Source: Bretschneidera sinensis (Eukaryota; Streptophyta; Magnoliopsida; Brassicales; Akaniaceae). Taken from it: a stretch of 64,000 nucleotides of DNA. The translations under genes and the position numbers were made by a program. This document shows positions 55,000-64,000 of the stretch, in pieces. The first letter of the stretch is position 1. The number at the start of each line of letters is the position of its first letter. A model generated the notes under the pieces. The model worked only from the letters and a program-made list of their open reading frames with translations, was not told where the DNA came from and ran no database searches. Where the stretch lies: NCBI GenBank assembly GCA_023935145.1, contig CM043699.1:68364638-68428637 (forward strand), given 5' to 3'.

Positions 55000-55436
55000 T
55001 GATGAGAGTCATAAAATGCATCGTAACAGTACATATTTGTTAGCATTCTAGGGTTGATCGAGGTTTGAATTACACTTTTATACCTTAATAACTCTAAAGT
55101 GACATTCTTGGATCATTGACTTATTTCGGTGCATTTTCAGGTACCTTGAGTTCAAAAGAGATGGAAAGCCAACATAACTTCAAGCACAATGCTTCGATGC
55201 ACATTCAAGTGAGGACATGGTTGCAAAAGAACAAAATGAAGAGAAACCAAGTCTTAAAGTATTGGTGCTATGACCTGAAGAAGTCGAAGCCTCAGCCTCC
55301 ATAATCAAGCCCAAAAAGGCAAGGAGAGCATCAGCCAGAGCCACGGCCTGGACTAGCCAGGGCTGCGGTGCCCAGAGCATGCACAACCATCAGCACCAGA
55401 TAGAGCCGCGGCCGAGACAAGGCAAGGCTGCGGTGC
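55000..55436 (+). repeat. Left part of an Athila-like LTR, cut by element E
   Basis: Starts TGATGAGAGTCATAAAATGC, as the Athila LTR does, then diverges. Its GC-rich block (55338-55436) has GAGCCACGGCCTGG, GGGCTGCGGTGCCC and GAGCCGCGGCC units instead of the CGATCG palindromes. It is cut at 55436 by element E; the rest would lie beyond 64000. Confidence 0.75.
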
Positions 55437-56756
55437 TGATTACACCCAAAGTATAACATGATTATTGTAGTACAGCTTCGGGGTGTCGATTCCACAGGGA
55501 AACATGTTAATTACAAAGGAAGGTGTGAACCTTAACACAAACGACAAAAGATCAAATGGATCTGAGTTTGTTTGAGAAAAAGGGTAATTGTGTAAATAGG
55601 GTTGGAAATATAATTAAGAATGACAAGGTTCCGGAAATCCTCCCTAGGCTCGTTGCTCTAATCCTAACTTGATTCAGTTGTTTTTATCTCGATTGCTAGT
55701 TTTACATCCCAAACAGGTAATTGACATATATTCAATTAAAACGCAATTATAAATCCTAATGTAATTGTTATGAATTATTCTCTACTTTTAAGCACACATG
55801 ACCCAACTTATAAATTATCAAAAGACGACGATATATCTAACGATAATACCGCAGCAATGGACAAATCTATAAAAGAGGTCTACCGGACTCAATCACATCC
55901 AAACAGATACACATAAGAAAAGCATGACTAAACTTATATGGAAAGGAAGCATGCAATCATCGGACTAATAAAATAATCTACTAAATTAAATTAAAGAATA
56001 AAACATAACAATGTTTGATAAAAATAATACCAACTACAACTGAATCAAAATAAAGGAAAATAAGAACAACTACACCTAGGGATTCATCCCTTCGCCTTGC
56101 TTGGAGATTAGCTAGCCATAGAGCTCATGCCTCCTTGAGTTGCCTCTGGCCTCTCAACGATCATCCTCAGCTCGTCCTCCAAATTTTATACTTCGAATTC
56201 CTCTTAAAGGCCCTCTGGATTTACTTCTAAAGGCCCTCTAGAGTCACTCTCTAATGATCTCAGAAGATGATCTTAGAAGAGCTCCGATTGGTTGATGATT
56301 TTCGCTGAGCAGAATGGGTCTTTATATAATCAAACTCCTGGATTGCTATGTGTTATCTAGCTGATGTGGGATACTGTCCAGGTGCACTCGATCGCAGCCC
56401 GAGTGCGATCGATCGCAAGCACTTGATCGCGGCTTGTGCGTTCGATCGTTTATGCGCTGCAGAGTACCTTGCTCGATGTGGGATGTGCACTCGATCGCAC
56501 TGCTTGTGCGCTCGATCGCAATACAGGCAGCAGTCCATCTTGTCCTTCCAAAAGCATGGGATCTTGGTCTTTTAAGCAACGATCGCTTCTTTTTCTCTTT
56601 TAAACTCAAAGTACCTGAAAATTACACTGAAATAAGTTAGTGGTCCATTAATATTACTTTACAGTTACTAACACATAAAACCACAATAAAGACCGAGATC
56701 AATCTTAAAATGCTAACAATTAACCACTGTTGAGAGGCATTTTATGACTCTCATCA
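55437..56756 (-). repeat. 3' LTR of Athila E
   Basis: 1320 bp, TGATTACACCCAAAG to GACTCTCATCA on plus. Palindrome array 56380-56522 with several decayed copies; minus-strand TATA ATTATATAAA at 56330-56321. Confidence 0.93.
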
Positions 56757-56792
56757 CAACCCTCAACTAGCTTATTGCTAGTCCCTAGCAAT
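56757..56792 (-). other. PPT and conserved hairpin of Athila E
   Basis: On minus, the hairpin ATTGCTAG-GGA-CTAGCAAT (56792-56774) is followed by the PPT AGCTAGTTGAGGGTTG next to the LTR start TGATGAG. One G-to-A change in the G-run distinguishes it from the other Athila copy. Confidence 0.75.
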
Positions 56793-58397
56793 TGAAGCGA
56801 AATTAAGAGATGAATTCTATGGTGGGAATCAAAGTAAATAAAAAGCAATATTAGTGTTAACTAAGAGTAATTCACATTTTGTCTCAAAAATTGCACATAA
56901 CACATGGCACAAAGAATCATTAAATTTCACCCAAATTCAAAAGTAATTCAAACATCAATCTTAAAATCGTTATTGACTCTTAACATCCATCTTACCATAA
57001 TCTATTACTCCAAACACCCGGATGATTTTATGCATAATATTTATGAATACAAGTCTTGGCCTCTAAAAACATAATAAATTGCGTGACATCAATCACAAAA
57101 ACAAGCTCCATATGCTTACATTTCAAACAACTCTCCACTATTGTAGAAAAAATCACACTACATTGGATCAATAGGTCTTTACTAAGCTTGTAACGTTAGG
57201 CTAACGTAAAGGTTAAGAAGGAACGAGAAGGATTCAACAAGTAAAAGAACTTAATCTCTTAGATTTGAACATAATTCTTTAAGCACTGAATAACCTTACT
57301 TCAACACCCAACTCTTTCAACCATTTTTCGAGCATTTCTTTCAACAAATCACCATTTTTTTTCTTTTCTTTCTTTGCCATAATTCATTTTTTTTGGCACA
57401 TAACCATTCACCTTCTTTTTCGTCATTTTTTTTTATTTTTTTTTCCACAACCCCCAACTTATCTCCTTTAATGTACTTGGGTTATGGTAGTGATATATTT
57501 TTTTTTCATATTTCCACCCCTTACTCCTTTTAAATGCTTCTCACAACATGTGTATAACTAAGTTCTTTTAAAAGAAAGGTAAGGATAAAATATTTTTAGG
57601 CTCATAAAGGTAGGTAAATGGTTTATCGAAAGAAACAAGGCTCAATTTTTCTTTTCAAGAAAAAGACTCAAATAGGTGACTAGTGATAAATATAGCAATG
57701 GTAGGTTTGAAAGGCTCAAACGGTTCAAAAATGGCCTATATCATATCCTAAGTAGTGTGCATTCTAGGAATTCGTCTTAAGTGATTATCAAGTAAGTTCT
57801 AGAGCTTGTCAAGACCGCAAAAGTATTCACAAAATAATCACACATAAAACTTTTCTTAAATGTTTAAGATTAAGCATACTATCTTACCACAAACTAGAGT
57901 CTCTAACCAAATGTAGATTGATACTTAAATTAATTTCAAATCAAAGCAAGATTTAACTTCTTCTACATGCTATCTGCTATCTCAATTAAGTTTATATCAT
58001 TGACATGTAAATTGACTCTAAGACTAACACAAAACATGCTAAACACACACCAAGATGACACCAAGCAGTTCAACAGTTCAATGGTATGCAATAAGAAATG
58101 TGTTTCCTCCACCCCCAACTGAAGATAAACATTGTCCTCAATGTAAAAGCAAAAATTAAGGAAACTCCTTTTTTAACCAAAGGTGCATGGAGCTGAAAAT
58201 CATGCACGACCAATTGAACCTCATGCTCAACTTCTTGTTGAAAGTCCTATCTACAACATAGAACAAACAAAAAAGAAAGCAACTGCGGTGTACCACCGTG
58301 TATTAGCACACTAAAAATTAAAATGGACTCAATAAAAATGAAACAAACAAAACAAAAGAAAGAAAAAGAAAAGTAAATACGTACCTGTGTTGTGTGG
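56793..58397 (-). other. 3' non-coding region of Athila E
   Basis: Mirrors 25856-27522: a PPT-like AACCCCCAACTT on plus at 57450-57461, another with ACCCCCAACTGAAG at 58111-58124, and the ATTG..CAAT mini-hairpin at about 58131-58142. No env-like frame. Confidence 0.7.
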
Positions 58398-61144
58398 TCA
58401 AGATGCGTAGACCGGATCCATAAGCGAAATTTCTTCCACTTCTGAATCTTGTCTATCGACTAAGATCTTAAGTCGTTGACCATTGACTTTGAAAATTCGA
58501 CCATCCCTAGTATCTTCAATTTCTACTGCCCCATTTTCACAAACAGTTTTCACTACAAAAGGGCCGGTCCACCTCGACCGAAGTTTTCCAGGATTCTTAT
58601 GGAGTCTAGATTCGTATAAGAACACCCGATCATTAGGTTTAAACGTTTTTCTCAAAATATTTTTATCATTGAATATTTTCATTTTAGACTTATAGATTCT
58701 AGAGCTCTCATAAGCATCATTTCTTAACTCCTCCAACTCGGTCAATTGATATTTCTGAAGCTTACCTACTTCTCCTATGTCAAAATTAAAAGATTTGATT
58801 GCCCAATATGCTCGATGCTCGAGCTCTACAAGTAAGTGGCAAGGCTTTCCATAAACGAGCCGATAAGGTAACATACCTAAGGGAGTTTTAAAAGCTGTAC
58901 AGTAAGCCCAAAGCGCATCAACTAGTCTCAAAGACCAATCCTTGCGATCCAGGTTAACCGTTTTTTCTAGAATTTGTTTAACCTCCCTATTAGCGAGCTC
59001 TACTTGCTCACTAGTCTGAGGATGATAAGCAGTCCAAATTTTATGTCACACCCCGTATTTTCGCATCAAAGCTTCAAAAGAACGGTTGCAAAAATGTGTA
59101 CCTTGATCACTAATTATAGCACGTGGTGTACCAAATCGAGATAACACATTTTCTTTAAGAAATTTAAGTACCGTTCTATTATCATTGCTTCAGCAAGCTG
59201 CCGCCTCTACCCACTTAGATACATAATCTATTGCCACAATGATATATAGGTATCCAAAAGAAGGAGGAAAGGGTCCTATAAAATCGATGCCCCAACAATC
59301 AAAGATTTCAATTATTAAAATGGGGTTTAAGGGCATCATATTTCGCCGAGACACAGCTCCTAACTTTTGACACCTTTCACATGAGCGACAATAGGTGTTT
59401 GTATCCTTAAACAAGGTAGGCCAATAAAATCCATACTGCAAAATTTTTGCAGCGGTTTTTTTCATTGAAAAGTGGCCTCCACAAGCTAGGGAATGACAAA
59501 ATTCTAAAACATGTGCAATCTCTTCATTAGGGATGCAACGCCTTAGAATTTGGTCTGGGCAATACTTGAAAAGATAGGGGTCATCCCAATAAAAATTACG
59601 TACCTCATATAAAAATCTCCTCTTGTCTTGAGCGCTCCAATCCACTGGTATCTCACCTGTAACCAAATAATTCACAATGTGAGCAAACCATGGCAAAGAA
59701 GTAACATAAAGTAAATGCTCATCGGGAAAGTCATCTTTGATCGGCATGTCATCAGATGTGTCATCAAATGTGAGCCTTGAAAGATGGTCAGCCACTACAT
59801 TCTCTACTCCTTTCTTGTCTTTGATGGTGATATCGAATTCTTGTAGGAGTAGGATCCATCGTATTAAGCGTGCCTTAGCATCCTTCTTTGTAAGAAGGTA
59901 TTTGAGAGCCGTATGATCTGTAAAAATAAGGATCGGAGAACCAATTAAGTAGGCACAAAATTTATCTAAAGCAAATACTACAGCTAGCAATTCTTTTTCG
60001 GTTGTGGAGTAATTCATCTGAGCACTATTCAAAGTCTTACTAGCATAGTAAATTACAAAAGGTTTTCCCTCTCTTCGCTGTCCAAGAACAGCACCTACAG
60101 CATAGTCACTAGCATCACACATGATTTCAAAGGGTAAATTCCAATCAGGTGACTGCATTATAGGTGCTGAAGTAAGCTTGCCAATCAGTGTTTTAAAAGC
60201 CTTTTGACAAGCTGGAGTCCACTCAAATGTGGCATCTTTAATTAGGAGGGCACATAATGGTCTAGATATGTTGGAAATATTTTGTACGAACCTCCTATAA
60301 AAACCAGCATGACCAAGGAAAGATCTCACATCCTTTATTGTCTTAGGTGTAGGCAGTTTAAAGATTAATTCAATCTTAGATTGATCAACCTCTATTCCTT
60401 TAGAAGAGACAATATGCCCTAAGACAATACCGGATGGGACCATGAAATGACATTTTTCCTAGTTTAAAACCAATTCTTTTTCGCACATCGAATTAAAACT
60501 CTTTCCAAATTCATTAAGCAAGCATCAAATGAAGATCCAAAAACAGTCAGGTCATCCATAAAAACCTCCATGCAATTTTCAACCATGTCACTGAAAACAC
60601 TCATCATGCAATGTTGAAAAGTGGCAGGGGCATTATATAATCCAAATGGCATTCTACGAAAAGCATAAGTGCGAAAAGGACAAGTGAAAGTGGTTTTATC
60701 CTGGTCTTCTAATGCAATTTTTATTTGATAATAGCCAGAATAACCATCTAAGAAACAGTAAAAAGGATGACCAGCTACATGCTCAAGAATTTGATCAATA
60801 AAAGGGAGTGGGAAATGGTCTTTCCGAGTGGCAGCATTTAATTTTCTGTAATCAATGCACATACGCCACCCGGTCACAAGTTTGGTAGGGACTAACTCTC
60901 CTAGGTCATTCATTACCACAGTGACTCCAGACTTTTTGGGAACGACTTGTGTAGGACTTACCCATTTACTATCAGCTATGGGATATATAATACCCGCATC
61001 TAACAGTTTCAACACTTCATTTTTCACTACTTCTTTCATAGTGGGGTTAAGTCTACGTTGAGGGTCTCTACGAGGACTGGTTCCTTCATCCAAATTTATT
61101 TTATGGGAGCATATCAGGGGACTAATTCCCTTCAAATCAGCCAT
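58398..61144 (-). pseudogene. Athila E pol: RT, RNase H, integrase
   Basis: RT (61144-60464): the N-terminal block with VSPTQVVPKKSG, then [39 protein letters not shown] and catalytic [10 protein letters not shown] frameshift lies at about 60460, where RCAKKNWF departs from the other copy. RNase H and integrase (60443-59190): [39 protein letters not shown], finger HSLACGGH to [24 protein letters not shown] at about 59187 replaces an arginine codon (CGA). A TGA at about 59044 follows RKYGV. The C-terminus (58931-58398) is open and ends DPVYAS, continuous with [16 protein letters not shown], unlike in the other copy. Confidence 0.88.
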
Positions 61145-62536
61145 GCTCCATCCAAAGGCTGATTTATGTGCAATTAAGGTCTAAATCAGTTTCTCATATT
61201 GGGTCTCAGATAATTCAGATGAAATAATAACAGGAAAGGTATCACCTAGACCGAGAAATGCATGTTTTAAACCCTTAGGTAGTGGCTTCAAGTCGACTTT
61301 AGATGCTACCACATTTGAGGGGGTTTGTTTTTCACTTCTTTCAGGCAACTCTTCGAACCTTGGTTGCCATGGGCGGGTGTCATAATCCTGAGATTTGTCA
61401 AAAATAGCACAAATATCGATTACATCAGTTTTATCATCAAATAAATCAATCTCAGAATTAACAAGAAAATTCTTAAAAGGATCAAAATCATGAGCCATGG
61501 AAACTCTCTCATCGATGAGTGACTCGAGCATATATAATTGGTGATTTTCATCCTCATCTTCGGGCTATTTTGCAACATTGAAAATGTTCACTTCTAAGGT
61601 CATGTTTCCAAAAGACAGCTTCATGAGTCCATTCCTGCAATTAATCAGAGTGTTTGCAGTAGCAAGGAAAGGTCTACCCAAAATCAAAGGAATTTTCGAG
61701 TTAGTGTCAACAGCAGAAGTTGTGTCAAGGATTAGGAAATCAACAGAATAATAAAATTTATCAATCTGAATCAACACATCCTCTACCACACCCCGGGGTA
61801 CTTTGACTGAACGGTCAGCCAACTGTAACACCACACCAGTTGGTTTGATTTCCCCTAAACCTAGCTGTACATAAATGAAAAATGGCATCAGGTTCACACT
61901 AGCTCCTAGATCTAGTAAGGCTTGTCCAACCTCATGATTTCCAATGCTGCAAGCAATGGTAGGACAGCCTGGATCCTTGTATTTTGGGGGAATTCTTTCC
62001 TCAATTAAAGCACTAACTTGCTTAGTTAGGAATGCAATTTTCTTGACATGGTGTCTCCTCTTAATTGTCCATAAATCCTTAAGAACTTTTGCATAGGTAG
62101 GCACTTGTTTAATCACATGCAAAAGAGGAAGATTGAGTTTCACTTGCCTTAAGTTCTCTAGGATTTCATTGTTTAAGTCCAAATTATTCTTGTTTGACTT
62201 TAAGGCTTAAGGGTATGGTGCCTTAATAGGACTTTTGGTCACTTCAGGGTCTTTGGTCAGTTCAGTATTACTACTAGTTTGACCCTTTTCCACATCCTCG
62301 GATACATTCATTGGTGGGATGTGTAGTGACTTACCACTTCGGGTCACAATGGCATTTACATCTTTCAAGTTTTCTTGTGCCATATGTTGACCGTGAGGTA
62401 TGGAGTGAGTTTGGGAGGGGAACTTACCTCGCTCAGTCATACTTGAGGAGCTCATTAACTTAAACACTTGGCTCCTAGTTTCTCTATTCTCTTCCATCAC
62501 CTGCGTAAATAATGCCTCAAACCTTTGGATTGTCTT
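61145..62536 (-). pseudogene. Athila E gag-pol linker and protease
   Basis: Linker (QVFKLMSSSSMTERGKFPSQ) then protease with ALLDLGASVNLMPFF and KIPLILGRPFLATANTLI, then the acidic segment and KPLPKGLKHAFLGLGDTFPV before RT. Breaks are single nonsense codons: a TAA at about 62205 (CAA in the other copy), TAG at about 61566 (CAG) and TAG at about 61179 (CAG). No frameshift is seen, so age shows mainly as transitions. Confidence 0.85.
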
Positions 62537-63745
62537 ACCTTATGCCTCTATAAAGGCCTGTAAGGTGTCTTCTAGCGAGTTCCTAGAGGATAAGGGTGCA
62601 TGATAAGGTGCAGGGGATGATCTAGGGGGCTGCACATGTTGGTTTTCAGATTTCCAGCTGAAGTTGGGGTGATTTCGCCACCCCGGGTTATAAGTGTTAG
62701 AGAAAGGTGCCAGAGGCTTCTTGTACATGCCTAAAGAATTACATTGTTCCTCATACAGCCCTCTCATATCAGCAAATGTGGGGCATTCTTGGAGGAAATG
62801 ATCCACCCCGCCACACACAAAACACGGCTTTAAAGACTTGGCATGATTAGCCACATGTGTTTGCTTTGAGCCCTTCATTTTCAATGCCTCTAAATCCCTA
62901 GTGAGAATTTCAACCTTAGCTTTCAGGTTGTCTTCTTCCCTAAGATGATATATTCCTCCACTACTAGGGTTTCCTACAGGTCATGACCTATTCATGCTTT
63001 CAGTAGCACTAGTTTCAGTCCATGTATGAGCTTTCTCAGCAAGCTCATTGAGGTATTCAATAGCCTCATCGGGGTCTTTTTTCAGAAATTCCCCATTGCA
63101 CATCATCTCTACAAATTGGCATTCTCTATAGGTAAGACCCTCATAGAAATAGCTCACTAAACGGCAATTTTCATACCCATGGTGTGGGCACATACTCAAC
63201 AGCTCTTTAAATTTCTCCCAAGACTGATATAAAGTCTCGTTTTCCTTTTGTGCAAAGGTGGAGATTTGTCTTTTCAACGCATTAGTCTTATGTTGAGGGA
63301 AGTACTTGTTAAAGAAGGCCCAAGTCATCTTAGTCCATGACCCAATAGATCGTGGTCTAAGTGAGTATAGCCAACTCTTAGCTCTATCTTTTAAAGCAAA
63401 AGGAAAAAACTTAAGTCGCACAATGTCAGCAGTTGCACCTTGATCATGGAAAGTTGCGACTACTTCCTCAAACTCCCAAATGTGCACATATGGGTTCTCA
63501 TTTTCCATGCCATAAAATGTAGGGAGTAACTGTATCATCCCTATTCTAAGATCTAATTGGGTAATGTTGGCTGGAAACATGATGCAAGATGGTGTGGTTG
63601 TGCGTGTAGGGTGGAGGTAATCCTCGTGTTCACTCATATCCTCAGGACTAGATGGATTATTAAACAAAGGGTTTAAAAAGGTTCCTCCTATCTCTAGCAC
63701 AGGCCTACAAGCAAATCTACCCAAAGTGTCCCTATATCTGGGCAT
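62537..63745 (-). pseudogene. Athila E gag
   Basis: Starts MPRYRDTLGRFACRPVLE at 63745. The core has AKSWLYSLRPRSIGSWTKM (intact where the other copy has two stops) and YQSWEKFKELLSMCPHHG. A TGA at about 62980 replaces the arginine after MNRS. The zinc knuckle CFVCGGVDHFLQEC is at about 62823-62782. The frame ends TLQAFIEA then TAA at 62539-62537, the same stop as in the other Athila. Compared with that copy, a stretch of about 8 residues after MSEHED is missing. Confidence 0.85.
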
Positions 63746-63847
63746 GCAAGATCACAAAATATCAAATAAAATGCTGAAAGAAACTATTTACAATTCTTCT
63801 ATTGTTATGTCAAAAGTTGACAAACTTCCTTGTACTTCAGCGCTTTT

Positions 63848-63865
63848 CCCCGACAACGGCGCCAA
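63848..63865 (-). other. Primer binding site (tRNA-Asp) of Athila E
   Basis: On minus TGGCGCCGTTGTCGGGGA, one change from the tRNA-Asp complement. Confidence 0.9.
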
Positions 63866-63869
63866 AATT

Positions 63870-64000
63870 TGATTATGCCCAAAGTATAACATGGTTATTG
63901 TAGTATAGCTTTGGGGTGTCGATTCCACTGGGAAACAAGTTAATTACAAAGGAAGGTGTGAACCTTAACACAAACGATAAAAGATCAAATGAATCTGAGT
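63870..64000 (-). repeat. 5' LTR of Athila E, end only
   Basis: The last 131 bp (on its own strand) of the 5' LTR, matching 55437-55567 closely. The rest lies beyond the window. Confidence 0.92.

Larger units (their letters stand above)
55437..64000 (-). mobile_element. Athila copy E (right LTR cut by window edge)
   Basis: Minus-strand Athila of the same family as 19055-28858. 3' LTR 56756-55437, PPT, three-PPT-like 3' region, pol 61144-58398, protease, gag from 63745, PBS 63865-63848, and the first 131 bp of the 5' LTR from 63870. The 40 RT codons missing in the other copy are present here, but stops and one frameshift inactivate it. With 19055-28858 it forms a large inverted pair. Confidence 0.9.

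Overview
This is nuclear DNA of a flowering plant, probably a eudicot and possibly woody; I cannot name the species. The evidence is a GT-AG-spliced plant amino-acid permease gene (BAT1/GABA-permease type) at the left edge, AT-rich intergenic DNA full of TA and CT microsatellites, and about 58 kb of plant LTR retrotransposons (Ty3/Athila, Ty3 chromovirus of Tekay/Del type, Ty1/copia of Tork-like type). The only host gene seen is the permease, and it looks broken.

Layout: 1-2031, BAT1-like pseudogene on the minus strand, running off the left edge. 2040-5372, AT-rich intergenic DNA holding a hAT-type MITE (3858-4262) with a recognisable 8-bp target duplication. From 5373 rightwards everything seen belongs to one open nest of retrotransposons. 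The outermost layer is an old copia element (LTR 5373-6935, PBS 6938, gag relic from 8992). It was hit at 9613 by a young gag-only Athila-like element (9614-15316, TSD GTAGG) and at 15462 by a Tekay chromovirus (15463 to beyond 48681). The chromovirus was itself hit four times: copia A in its 5' LTR (15721-31140, minus), with a full-length Athila (19055-28858, plus, TSD GTATC) inside it; copia B after gag (34159-39697, plus, TSD GGTAT); copia C after protease (40053-45332, plus, TSD TCAGG), with a solo LTR (40098-41361, TSD TTCTT) in its 5' LTR; and an unidentified element X in its 3' LTR (from 48682), carrying a second gag-only element D (48689-54649, minus) and an Athila-like LTR fragment (55000-55436) that was hit by another Athila, E (55437 to beyond 64000, minus). 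The nest is not closed inside the window.

How the parts relate: Athila and E are two copies of one family with gag, DLGAS protease, RT, RNase H and integrase, each broken by a few stops. The two gag-only elements keep LTRs, PBS, PPT and a gag gene but lack pol, so they must have moved using proteins made elsewhere. Copia A and B share the same two internal deletions in RT and RNase H, which points to a defective lineage that also moved in trans. Most premature stops look like C-to-T decay at CAG, CAA, CGA or TGG codons, as expected for heavily methylated plant DNA.

Most interesting non-gene signals: (1) a perfect short hairpin beside the polypurine tract in all four Athila-like elements where that end is present, with one compensated base-pair change; (2) repeated PPT-like motifs inside their 3' regions; (3) arrays of a 14-bp palindrome, TGCG(A/C)TCGA(T/G)CGCA, just upstream of the TATA box in every Athila-type LTR, with different GC-rich arrays in the same place in the copia LTRs; (4) a conserved tandem module in the 3' part of both gag-only elements.
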